Positions 1 to 6,231 of a stretch of 6,417 nt of DNA are shown here, piece after piece. The notes beneath the pieces were generated by a model. The model saw nothing but the letters and a program-made list of their open reading frames with translations, made no database searches and was not told where the DNA came from. The stretch is from Sulfurimonas sp. (lineage in GTDB: Bacteria > Campylobacterota > Campylobacteria > Campylobacterales > Sulfurimonadaceae). Numbering within the stretch: position 1 is the first letter of the stretch; the number at the start of each line of letters is the position of its first letter. The stretch spans positions 1 to 6,417 of the forward strand of contig JAGGWE010000071.1 of assembly GCA_021157665.1 (NCBI GenBank), read 5' to 3'. Position numbers and translations under genes: made by a program.

Positions 1-1
1 T

Positions 2-496
2 AAGATGGCAGAGGCGTTTAATCACGATGAGTCTAAATATCTTGATATGCTTTATCTTAAAACTGCTACACTTATTGAAGCATCAGCAAAAGCTTCAGCA
101 CTTTTAGTTGCAAAAGATGCTGATAAATATGCCGTTTATGGAAGAAATCTTGGGCTTTCTTTTCAAATTATTGATGATATTTTAGATATTACTGCTGATT
201 CTGTTACACTTGGAAAACCTGCAATGAATGATTTTGTAGAGGGTAAATGTACACTTCCATATATCTATCTTTATGAAGTTTTAAATGATACTGACAAACA
301 AAGATTGGTAAATGCACATGCCAAGAGTTTAGATAAAGATGAAGTTTTATGGATAAAAGAAAAAATGGCTCAACATAAATCTGTTGAAAAATCATTTGTT
401 TTAGCACAGAAATTATCAAATGAAGCTATGAATGCAGTAAAAGATGATACTGCACTTATTGAAATTTTACAAACTATGATAAAAAGAAGTTATTAA
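2..496 (+). CDS. Polyprenyl diphosphate synthase (trans-isoprenyl diphosphate synthase), 3' part
   Basis: C-terminal portion of a trans-polyprenyl diphosphate synthase, the cytoplasmic enzyme that adds isopentenyl diphosphate units to an allylic diphosphate to make the long tail of quinones. The reading frame is open to the left edge, so the ATG at 5 is most likely an internal methionine and the gene starts outside the window. Visible family features are the helix with YLKTATLIEASAKAS, then the second aspartate-rich motif LGLSFQIIDDILD, which binds Mg-diphosphate, followed by the LGKPAMNDF and EGKCTLPYIYLYE segments. The first aspartate-rich motif (DDxxD) lies upstream and cannot be checked. 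The stop codon overlaps the hemA start by one base (TAATG), which points to translational coupling. In Campylobacterota this gene (called ispB in C. jejuni) sits before hemA and probably supplies the menaquinone side chain. Product chain length cannot be read from this fragment, so no symbol is given. Confidence 0.93.
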   Translation, partial: KMAEAFNHDESKYLDMLYLKTATLIEASAKASALLVAKDADKYAVYGRNLGLSFQIIDDILDITADSVTLGKPAMNDFVEGKCTLPYIYLYEVLNDTDKQRLVNAHAKSLDKDEVLWIKEKMAQHKSVEKSFVLAQKLSNEAMNAVKDDTALIEILQTMIKRSY

Positions 497-1773
497 TGCA
501 TTATTTAAATATAAGTTTTTCGCACAAAAATTCAACGATTGAGATTAGAGAGAAGTTATCTTATCCAAATGAAAAAGATATGCACGGATGTCTTAGTAAA
601 TTAAATTCAACAGACTTAATTGATGAATCTATTTTAATCTCAACTTGTAATAGAATGGAAGTTTTATGTAGTTGTATTGATATTGCTGGGGCGACAGATC
701 ATATTTTTAAAATGTTAAGTATGCGAGCGGGTATAAGTATAGAAGAACTTGAAGGTCGTGCTGATATTTATGATAACAGTAGTGCTATTCATCATGTTTT
801 TAGTGTTGCGTCTTCATTAGATTCTATGGTTATTGGTGAGACTCAAATTGCAGGACAGTTAAAAGATGCTTTTAGATTTTCACATGACAATGGTTATTGT
901 GGTAAAAAATTAGCACGAACTATTAAAAGTGCTTTTAAATGTGCTGCAAAAGTTAGAAATTCTACTGACATATCTTCAAAACCGGTTTCTATGGCAAGTG
1001 TAGCTGTTTCAAAATTAAAATCATTAGTTGCTGATTTAAAAGGTAAAAAAGCTTTAGTTATTGGTGTTGGTGAGATGAGTGATATTACAGCAAGACATCT
1101 TGTTAATGCAGGTGCTGATGTATATATTATGAATAGAACAAAACATAAGGCTGAAGCTTTAGCTGATTTATGTGGTACTAAAGTTATAGATTATGAAGAG
1201 CTTCCACATGCCATAAATGAGTTCGATATTCTTTTTACAGCAACTTCCTCACCAGTTCCAATAATTACTGATGAGATTATTCACTCTTGTGATTTTGATA
1301 GATATTGGTTTGATTTAGCTATGCCTAGAGATATTAATTATCATAAAGGTGAGCGAATAAATCTTTATGTGATTGATGATCTTAAACTCATAATAGATGA
1401 AAATTTATCTCATAGAGAAGATGCTGCAAAAGCTGCTCATGGAATTATAGGTCGTGCTATTGTAGAGTTTTTTGAATCTCTTGCAAGTTTAGATATAGAG
1501 CCAATAATTAAAGAGATTTATGAAAAAGCTTACGAGGCAGCTTCTATTGAAAGTAACAGAGTTATCTCAAAAGGTTTTATCCCTAAAGAGTATGAAGATG
1601 AAGCTAAAAAGATGTGTGAACAAGCGTTAAAAAGATTTTTACATGATATGACTTTAAGTATGAGAAACTCTACTGATGAGTCAGGTTCTGAGATATCTAC
1701 AAAAATGATGAGTATTTTTAGTAAAAGCGTAGATAAAGAAAAACCAAAAAAACCAGATTTTATAAAAGGATAA
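496..1773 (+). CDS. hemA: Glutamyl-tRNA reductase
   Basis: Cytoplasmic NADPH-dependent enzyme that reduces glutamyl-tRNA(Glu) to glutamate-1-semialdehyde, the first committed step of C5 tetrapyrrole (heme) synthesis. The protein is 425 residues, normal for the family. The N-terminal catalytic domain carries the signature ISTCNRMEV, with the nucleophilic cysteine at residue 51. The conserved block LDSMVIGETQIAGQLKDAF lies at about 108-126. The NADPH-binding Rossmann domain begins at about 182 and has the glycine motif VIGVGEM at about 188-194, followed by MNRTKHKAEALA. The C-terminal part (from about 310) is the helical dimerisation region. The ATG start overlaps the upstream stop and gives the expected N-terminus (MHYLNISFSHKN). 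The protein is intact, with no frameshift. Because the gene is tied to a polyprenyl synthase and to ubiD, quinone and heme supply are probably co-transcribed. Post-translational control by heme, known in some bacteria, cannot be judged here. Confidence 0.97.
   Translation: MHYLNISFSHKNSTIEIREKLSYPNEKDMHGCLSKLNSTDLIDESILISTCNRMEVLCSCIDIAGATDHIFKMLSMRAGISIEELEGRADIYDNSSAIHHVFSVASSLDSMVIGETQIAGQLKDAFRFSHDNGYCGKKLARTIKSAFKCAAKVRNSTDISSKPVSMASVAVSKLKSLVADLKGKKALVIGVGEMSDITARHLVNAGADVYIMNRTKHKAEALADLCGTKVIDYEELPHAINEFDILFTATSSPVPIITDEIIHSCDFDRYWFDLAMPRDINYHKGERINLYVIDDLKLIIDENLSHREDAAKAAHGIIGRAIVEFFESLASLDIEPIIKEIYEKAYEAASIESNRVISKGFIPKEYEDEAKKMCEQALKRFLHDMTLSMRNSTDESGSEISTKMMSIFSKSVDKEKPKKPDFIKG
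1764..1770 (+). promoter_or_regulatory. Ribosome binding site supporting the TTG start of proS
   Basis: AAAAGGA lies 7 nt before the TTG at 1778. No ATG or GTG in the proS frame nearby would give a family-like N-terminus, so this Shine-Dalgarno sequence decides the start. It overlaps the last codons of hemA. Confidence 0.75.
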
Positions 1774-1777
1774 AAAG

Positions 1778-3082
1778 TTGAGAAGAAGTAGAGCATTTAT
1801 ACCAACAACAAAAGAGGCACCATCAGATGCTACTTTACCTAGTCATCAGTTCTTAGTTAGAGGTGGCTTTATAAACCAACAAGGTTCTGGACTTTATAAT
1901 TTTATGCCACTTGGAAAAATTGTACTAGAAAAAATTAGAAGAGTTGTAAAAGAGGAGTTAGATAAGGCTGGATGTAATGAGGTTCAACTTTCATTTATAA
2001 CACCAATATCTCTTTGGGATAGAAGTGGTCGTGCTGATACTATGGGTAAAGAGATGCTTCGTATAAAAGATAGACATCAAAATGATTTTGTACTTAGTCC
2101 AACAAATGAAGAAGCTATGGTTGAATTAGTAAAAAACAGAGTTACTTCTTATAAAGATTTACCCGTTAATCTATACCAAATAAATACAAAATTTCGTGAT
2201 GAAGCAAGACCAAGATATGGACTTCTTCGTGGGCGTGAATTTTTAATGAAAGATGGATATTCTTTTCATGCTTCAAAAGAGGATATGGTTAGAGAGTTTG
2301 AGCATATGGAAGCTACATATAAAAAAATATTTACTCGTTTAGGACTTGATTTTAGAGTTGTTCAGGCTGATTCTGGTGCTATTGGTGGAGAGGGAAGTAA
2401 AGAGTTCCATGTATTAGCTGATAGTGGTGAAGATACTATTGTAATTTGTGATACTTGTGATTATGGTGCTAATATTGAGAAAATATTTGACACTGAAGAA
2501 GAGATAGATGCTTTAAATGAGAAATCATATGAAGAGTTACAAACCAAAACTATTGATGAAAAATGTTCTTGTGGTGGAAATCTCAGCTTTAAAAAAGGTA
2601 TAGAAGTTGGGCATATTTTCCAACTTGGAGATAGATATTCAAGCTCTCTTGAGGCAAAATTTAACGATGAGAATGGAAAACCAAAAGCATTCGAGATGGC
2701 AACATTTGGAATTGGTGTAAGTCGTTTAGTAGCTTCAGTAATCGAGCAAAATCATGATGAAAATGGTTGTATTTGGACAAAGGCAACAGCTCCATATATG
2801 GTAAATGTTATGGTTTCAAATATTAAAGATGATGCTCAAACTGAACTTGGTGAAAAACTTTACTCTCAGTTTCAAGATAATGGTGTAGAAGTTATTTTAG
2901 ATGATAGAAAAGAGAGATTTGGTTTTAAAATGAAAGATGCTGAACTTATTGGTTTTCCTTATACTGTTATCATAGGAAAAGAGTTAGTTAATGGCTTAGT
3001 TCAAATCTATGATAGAAAAACTACTGAAAAAACTTCAGTTGCTGTAGATGAAGTTATGAGTAAAATAATGGATATGATATAA
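1778..3082 (+). CDS. proS: Prolyl-tRNA synthetase lacking the INS editing domain
   Basis: Class II aminoacyl-tRNA synthetase charging tRNA(Pro) with proline in the cytoplasm. The TTG start gives MRRSRAFIPTTKEAPSDA, matching the normal bacterial ProS N-terminus. Catalytic motifs are all present: motif 1 region SGLYNFMPLGK at about 37-47, the PTNEE substrate loop at 108-112, motif 2 FRDEARPRYG at 139-148 with REFLMKDGYSFH, and motif 3 FGIGVSRLVAS at 310-320. The anticodon-binding domain runs from about 335 to the end (LDDRKERFGFKMKDAELIG). The protein is 434 residues, against about 570 that I recall for E. coli and C. jejuni ProS. The missing part lies between CDTCDYGANIEKI (224-236) and GIEVGHIFQLG (274-284), where the INS domain that hydrolyses mischarged Ala-tRNA(Pro) normally sits. 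Only about 37 residues bridge the gap. The frame is continuous, so this is a clean in-frame absence, not a broken gene. The gene lies 4 nt after hemA. Function as a synthetase is near certain; loss of cis-editing is inferred. Confidence 0.95.
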   Translation: MRRSRAFIPTTKEAPSDATLPSHQFLVRGGFINQQGSGLYNFMPLGKIVLEKIRRVVKEELDKAGCNEVQLSFITPISLWDRSGRADTMGKEMLRIKDRHQNDFVLSPTNEEAMVELVKNRVTSYKDLPVNLYQINTKFRDEARPRYGLLRGREFLMKDGYSFHASKEDMVREFEHMEATYKKIFTRLGLDFRVVQADSGAIGGEGSKEFHVLADSGEDTIVICDTCDYGANIEKIFDTEEEIDALNEKSYEELQTKTIDEKCSCGGNLSFKKGIEVGHIFQLGDRYSSSLEAKFNDENGKPKAFEMATFGIGVSRLVASVIEQNHDENGCIWTKATAPYMVNVMVSNIKDDAQTELGEKLYSQFQDNGVEVILDDRKERFGFKMKDAELIGFPYTVIIGKELVNGLVQIYDRKTTEKTSVAVDEVMSKIMDMI

Positions 3083-3083
3083 A

Positions 3084-3512
3084 ATGATTTATTTTATAAT
3101 ATATCTATTTTTAGAAGTTTTAATCTCTGTAAATATTTCATCTTCTATTGGTGGTTTAGCAACATTTTTTGAGATTATGTTAAGTGCTTTTATTGGCATA
3201 TCGATACTTATAAATTTTAGAAAAACACTAGTTGAAAATATGACGGCTGTATCTTATAGTTGCATAGATTTAGATCAGTTTCAAAGATTAAATCTATTTA
3301 CACTTTTTGGTGCGATTTTATTGATTGTACCTGGCTTTTTAACAGATATATTGGGAATATTTATGCAGTTTAGTGTATTTACTTCTATGCTTGTAAATCG
3401 TTACCATTTAAAATCAGGTAATTGTAAAACCTCGTTTAAAGAAAATCATATTAAAAAGGATTCTGATGTTATTGATGTTGAAATTATTAGCAACAACACT
3501 TCTATTAAATAG
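3084..3512 (+). CDS. FxsA-family cytoplasmic membrane protein
   Basis: Small hydrophobic protein of 142 residues that fits the FxsA family. Three or four membrane segments are visible: about 2-18 (IYFIIYLFLEVLISVNI), about 22-45, and a long hydrophobic stretch at about 72-98. The family signature VPGFLTDILG is at 82-91, corresponding to the LPGFFTDFLG block of E. coli FxsA. The last 35 residues are polar and end in DSDVIDVEIIS, resembling the short acidic tail of the family. E. coli FxsA is known for relieving F-plasmid exclusion of phage T7 when overproduced; its normal role is unclear, so no function is claimed here. The start lies one base after the proS stop with only a weak ribosome binding site, so translation probably depends on reinitiation. 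C. jejuni, as I recall, has a comparable membrane-protein gene after proS. Its 3' end overlaps the next gene by 47 nt. Confidence 0.82.
   Translation: MIYFIIYLFLEVLISVNISSSIGGLATFFEIMLSAFIGISILINFRKTLVENMTAVSYSCIDLDQFQRLNLFTLFGAILLIVPGFLTDILGIFMQFSVFTSMLVNRYHLKSGNCKTSFKENHIKKDSDVIDVEIISNNTSIK
3453..3460 (+). promoter_or_regulatory. Ribosome binding site of the thiol-disulfide gene
   Basis: AAAAAGGA inside the end of the FxsA-like gene lies 5 nt before the ATG at 3466. A second in-frame ATG at 3475 would be 14 nt away, so 3466 is preferred. Either start leaves a usable signal peptide. Confidence 0.6.
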
Positions 3513-4299
3513 TATTTTAGTCGCAGGTGATAATGAACTTATTAAAGAGTTTTTAGAAAAATCATTTAAAAAAAATTCTGGGATTGTTTCACTAGATGTA
3601 AAAATTATAGATAGAGTAAAAGTAGATAGCATGAAAGATTGGGATGCTGTTATTATTAGTGTTGATGCAACTGTAAAAGCAAAGCCTAAAAATCGTAAAG
3701 TGAAACAAAAAATGATTTGGTTTACTAGTGGAGATATGATTACTAAAGATTTGATAGATATGGAAACAGGGGAATCATTAAAAGATTCTATAACTCCAAA
3801 ATTTCAGCCTATTCATTATAAAAAAGAAAATTTGATTTATGGAAATACTGATGCTAAACATAAAGTGGCAATTTTTTCAGATCCATTATGTCCATTTTGT
3901 AAAATCTTTGTTCCTTCAGCAATAAATTACATGAAAAAACAACCTGATAAGTTTGCTATTTATTATTATCATTTACCACTTCCAAATCTTCATCCAGCAG
4001 CTGTGGCACTATCTAAAGCGGCATTAGCCGCTGAGTTAAAGGGCTATAAAGATGTAGTTCTAAATATGTATAAAGTAAAAGTAAATTCTAGAGAAAAAGA
4101 TGTTAAAAAAATATTGGCAGCTTTTAATAAGGTTATGAAATCAGATATTAAACCAGAAGATATAAAAGCAAAAGAGGTTTTAAATTATTATAAAAGTGAT
4201 TTAGCTATCTCTGAAGATTTAATGGTTCAAGGAACTCCAACTATGTTTTTTGATGGTAAAATTGATAAAACAAAACAAAAGTATAAAAAGGTTAAATAG
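3466..4299 (+). CDS. Secreted DsbC/DsbG-like thiol-disulfide oxidoreductase (CPFC active site)
   Basis: Predicted periplasmic thioredoxin-fold protein of 277 residues. Residues 1-20 form a signal peptide (hydrophobic core LLATTLLLNSILVA, likely cleaved after LVA). Residues of about 22-115 make an N-terminal domain resembling the DsbC/DsbG dimerisation and linker region (EFLEKSFKKNSG, then MIWFTSGDMITKDLIDMETG). The thioredoxin domain starts at about 126 (YGNTDAKHKVAIFSDPLCPFC), with the redox pair C142 and C145. These are the only cysteines in the protein. The cis-proline loop VQGTPTMFFDGK has P258 preceded by Thr, as in DsbC rather than the Val common in DsbA. A helical insertion (LPLPNLHPAAVALSKAALAAE) follows the active site. 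The tail is lysine-rich. The domain layout is DsbC/DsbG-like, but CPFC is nearer DsbA's CPHC, so oxidase and isomerase roles cannot be separated. The gene overlaps its upstream neighbour by 47 nt and lies 4 nt before ubiD. Possible clients are periplasmic c-type cytochromes or other disulfide proteins, but that is a guess. Confidence 0.83.
   Translation: MLLMLKLLATTLLLNSILVAGDNELIKEFLEKSFKKNSGIVSLDVKIIDRVKVDSMKDWDAVIISVDATVKAKPKNRKVKQKMIWFTSGDMITKDLIDMETGESLKDSITPKFQPIHYKKENLIYGNTDAKHKVAIFSDPLCPFCKIFVPSAINYMKKQPDKFAIYYYHLPLPNLHPAAVALSKAALAAELKGYKDVVLNMYKVKVNSREKDVKKILAAFNKVMKSDIKPEDIKAKEVLNYYKSDLAISEDLMVQGTPTMFFDGKIDKTKQKYKKVK
4285..4291 (+). promoter_or_regulatory. Probable ribosome binding site of ubiD
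   Basis: AAAAAGG lies 12 nt before the ATG at 4304, a little far for an optimal site, and overlaps the last codons of the upstream gene. The 4-nt spacing between genes suggests that coupling also contributes. Confidence 0.45.
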
Positions 4300-4303
4300 A
4301 TAA

Positions 4304-6118
4304 ATGAAAAGTACAATTAATCTTTTAAAAAAAGAGGGTGAACTTAGAATAATTGAAGATGAATTAGATATTTATTTAGAGATTCCACATATCGCTTATG
4401 CAGAAGTTAAAAAAAAGGATGGTGGTAAGGCTATTCTTTTTACAAATGTTATAGATAAAAAAAGTGGTGCTAAGTTTGAAGAGCCAGTTTTAATGAATGT
4501 TTTTGGTTCATATAAAAGATGCGAACTATTATTTGGTAGAACTATTGAGTCTATTGCAGATGAAATTACTAATTTACTTCATATGAAACCACCATCTGGT
4601 TTTATGGATAAAATATCAATGGCTTCTCAACTTTTTTCATTAAAAAATATTTTTCCAAAAAGATTGTCTGGCGAGGGTGAGTGTCAAAAAGTAAAATATT
4701 TAAATGATGATATAGACCTTTATAAACTTCCTGTTTTAACAACTTGGGAGCAAGATGGTGGTCCTTTTATCACTATGGGGCAAGTTTATACTCAGTCCCT
4801 TGATGGCGAGATGGTAAATCTTGGAATGTATAGACTTCAAGTTTATGATAAAAATCATCTAGGTATGCACTGGCAGATTCATAAAGACTCTTCACACTTT
4901 TTTGATCAGTATCAAAAAGCAGGTAAAAAAATGCCAGTTAGTATAGCTATTGGTGGAAATCCACTTTATACTTGGTGTGCAACTGCTCCACTTCCATACG
5001 GAGTAAATGAATTACTAATGTATGGATTAATCACTAAAAAACCAGCACAACTTGTAAAGTCACTTACAACACCTCTTTATATTCCTAAAGATGTTGATTA
5101 TGTGATTGAGGGATGGGTTGATACAAATGATATAAAAATAGAGGGTCCATTTGGTGACCATACTGGTTATTACACCTTAGAAGAGCCATATCCAGTTATG
5201 GAAGTAAGTGCGATTACAACTAAAAAAGATAAAGTTTTTTTAGCAACAGTTGTAGGTAAACCACCTTTAGAAGATAAATATATGGGTTGGGCTACTGGTA
5301 AAATATTTTTCCCACTTTTAAAAACAACTGCACCTGATTTAATTGATATGCACATGCCAGAAAACTCTGGTTTTCATAATCTTATAATAGCAAAAATAAA
5401 GACACTTTATAAGGGACATGCTAAACAAACTATGCATGCTTTTTGGGGTGTTGGTCAGATGAGTTTTGTAAAACATGCAATATTTTTAGATGAAAATGCA
5501 CCAAAACTTGAAAACTACGAGGTTTTGACTACATATATTTTAAATAGATTTACACCAAAATGTATGTTTATAACAGAGGGTATTTTAGATGCACTTGATC
5601 ACTCCTCACCTGAGACTTTAGTTGGTGGTAAGTTAGGTATTGATGTGACTGCTGCATATAATGTAGAAGCACCTCACCTTTTAGATGATGATGTATTGCT
5701 TGAAAAAGTAAAAGAGCTTATTCCTGATGTTGTAAAACTTCATCAGTTTATGACAAGAACTAAAAATCCTATAACTGTTATATCTGTAAACAAAACTAAG
5801 TCAGCAAAAGAGTATTTTGATATGCTTATAACTCTTAGTACAAATATTAGAATAGTTGTTTTTGTTGATGAGAAAAAGAATGATATTTATAATGCATATA
5901 TGTTAGTTTGGAGAGTTACAAACAACATAGATGCTCTTAGAGATATTTACCAATCAGGTTTAATGATAGGTATAGATGGGACAAATAAAACTCCACTCGA
6001 TGGTTTTACAAGAGAGTGGCCAGATGATGTGGATTGCACACCAAGTGTAATTGAGTCATTAAAACAAAGAGGTATTTGGGATTTTGATGATAAGCTTTAT
6101 AACAAATACCAACTATAA
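4304..6118 (+). CDS. ubiD: UbiD-family prenylated-FMN-dependent decarboxylase (probable menaquinone pathway MqnL type)
   Basis: Full-length UbiD-family decarboxylase, 604 residues, close to the size I recall for Campylobacter homologues (about 600) and longer than E. coli UbiD (about 497). These enzymes use prenylated FMN made by UbiX to remove a carboxyl group from aromatic acids. The hallmark motif EGPFGDHTGYY is at 280-290; E280 and D285 match the spacing of the catalytic acidic pair (E277 and E282 in fungal Fdc1), and R177 in GMYRLQV is a good match for the catalytic arginine. Other family blocks are GMHWQIHKDSSHFF (187-200), IAIGGNPLYTWCATAPLP (215-232), GKPPLEDKYMGWATGKIFFP (318-337) and KGHAKQTMHAFWG (370-382). 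Campylobacterota make menaquinone by the futalosine route and lack ubiquinone, so the substrate is more likely a prenylated dihydroxynaphthoate (MqnL role) than 4-hydroxy-3-polyprenylbenzoate. The nearby polyprenyl synthase fits this. The substrate is inferred; the family assignment is certain. Confidence 0.94.
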   Translation: MKSTINLLKKEGELRIIEDELDIYLEIPHIAYAEVKKKDGGKAILFTNVIDKKSGAKFEEPVLMNVFGSYKRCELLFGRTIESIADEITNLLHMKPPSGFMDKISMASQLFSLKNIFPKRLSGEGECQKVKYLNDDIDLYKLPVLTTWEQDGGPFITMGQVYTQSLDGEMVNLGMYRLQVYDKNHLGMHWQIHKDSSHFFDQYQKAGKKMPVSIAIGGNPLYTWCATAPLPYGVNELLMYGLITKKPAQLVKSLTTPLYIPKDVDYVIEGWVDTNDIKIEGPFGDHTGYYTLEEPYPVMEVSAITTKKDKVFLATVVGKPPLEDKYMGWATGKIFFPLLKTTAPDLIDMHMPENSGFHNLIIAKIKTLYKGHAKQTMHAFWGVGQMSFVKHAIFLDENAPKLENYEVLTTYILNRFTPKCMFITEGILDALDHSSPETLVGGKLGIDVTAAYNVEAPHLLDDDVLLEKVKELIPDVVKLHQFMTRTKNPITVISVNKTKSAKEYFDMLITLSTNIRIVVFVDEKKNDIYNAYMLVWRVTNNIDALRDIYQSGLMIGIDGTNKTPLDGFTREWPDDVDCTPSVIESLKQRGIWDFDDKLYNKYQL

Positions 6119-6120
6119 AT
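6114..6120 (+). promoter_or_regulatory. Possible -10 element for argH transcription
   Basis: TATAAAT overlaps the ubiD stop codon and resembles the -10 box that dominates Campylobacterota housekeeping promoters, which often lack a clear -35. Transcription would start near 6127, at the foot of the palindrome, and give a structured leader of about 105 nt before argH. In such AT-rich DNA the match is weak evidence. Confidence 0.2.
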
Positions 6121-6123
6121 TTT

Positions 6124-6143
6124 AAAAAAAGCACTAGTGCTTT
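6124..6143 (-). terminator. Palindrome with T-run: Rho-independent terminator shape on the minus strand
   Basis: AAAGCACTAGTGCTTT (6128-6143) is a perfect 16-base palindrome with an A-run on its left. On the minus strand it reads as a GCACTAGTGC hairpin core followed by seven Ts, a classical intrinsic terminator. On the plus strand only three Ts follow before AGGC, so it would be a poor terminator for the ubiD operon, although bidirectional use is possible. No minus-strand protein gene is present for it to terminate. Confidence 0.5.
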
Positions 6144-6147
6144 AGGC

Positions 6148-6202
6148 TTCCTGCCGAAGGAAACTTAGTGTTAACGCAGGTAGAGGAATTACTTCCTATA
6201 CC
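6148..6202 (+). promoter_or_regulatory. Inverted-repeat leader region before argH with competing pairings
   Basis: Three helices can be drawn. TTCCT (6148-6152) pairs with AGGAA (6158-6162). CCTGC (6150-6154) pairs with GCAGG (6176-6180). GGTA plus AGGAA (6179-6188) pairs with TTCCT plus TACC (6193-6202), with one G-A mismatch and a TTAC loop. The first two helices exclude each other, and the second shares two bases with the third, so the RNA could switch between states. Both TTCCT copies could also pair with the argH ribosome binding site. This is structural potential only; no ligand-binding class was recognised. Confidence 0.4.
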
Positions 6203-6219
6203 GTAAAAATAATAACTAC

Positions 6220-6225
6220 AAGGAA
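6220..6225 (+). promoter_or_regulatory. Ribosome binding site of argH
   Basis: AAGGAA ends 6 nt before the ATG at 6232, a good distance. The next in-frame ATG at 6241 is too far away, so 6232 is preferred. Confidence 0.7.
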
Positions 6226-6231
6226 AAAAAT

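Larger units (their letters stand above)
6121..6203 (-). ncRNA. Candidate small RNA in the ubiD-argH gap
   Basis: Read on the minus strand, this stretch has the layout of a compact regulatory RNA of roughly 80 nt. A 5' hairpin (6202-6179) pairs GGTA with TACC and AGGAA with TTCCT around a 4-base loop. A linker follows, then a second hairpin (6162-6148) pairing TTCCT with AGGAA. The terminator-like palindrome and T7 run come last (6143-6124). TATTAT at 6214-6209 on the minus strand is a possible -10 box that would start transcription close to 6202, at the base of the first hairpin. No protein is encoded. No known RNA family was recognised. The same pairing exists on the plus strand, so the structure could instead act in the argH leader. 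Confidence 0.25.

Noticed and set aside
1530..1796. Open frame of 88 codons on the minus strand over the end of hemA
   Set aside because: It lies antisense to well-conserved hemA sequence, has no family resemblance and no convincing ribosome binding site; it is a shadow of the real gene.
2477..2566. Frameshift or pseudogene as the reason for the short ProS
   Set aside because: The reading frame runs continuously through all catalytic motifs and the anticodon-binding domain on both sides of the missing segment, with no out-of-frame INS remnant, so an in-frame absence fits better.
3475..3477. Alternative start ATG for the thiol-disulfide gene
   Set aside because: It is 14 nt from the AAAAAGGA site, against 5 nt for the ATG at 3466, so the upstream start is preferred; both give a signal peptide.
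3568..3575. A8 tract in the thiol-disulfide gene, and A7 runs near 4327 and before argH, as possible phase-variation sites
   Set aside because: Runs of seven or eight A are expected by chance in DNA this AT-rich, and the genes are intact.
5170..5355. Open frame of 61 codons on the minus strand inside ubiD
   Set aside because: Antisense to conserved UbiD motifs and without any recognisable protein features.
6131..6203. Resemblance of the intergenic region to TPP, glycine or purine riboswitches or to SRP RNA (for example GCCGAAGG, CAGGTAGAGGA, CCGTAAA)
   Set aside because: Only short fragments match. The TPP CTGAGA core, the glycine GGAGAG strand, the purine three-way junction and the SRP GGAA tetraloop core are not present in the right order.
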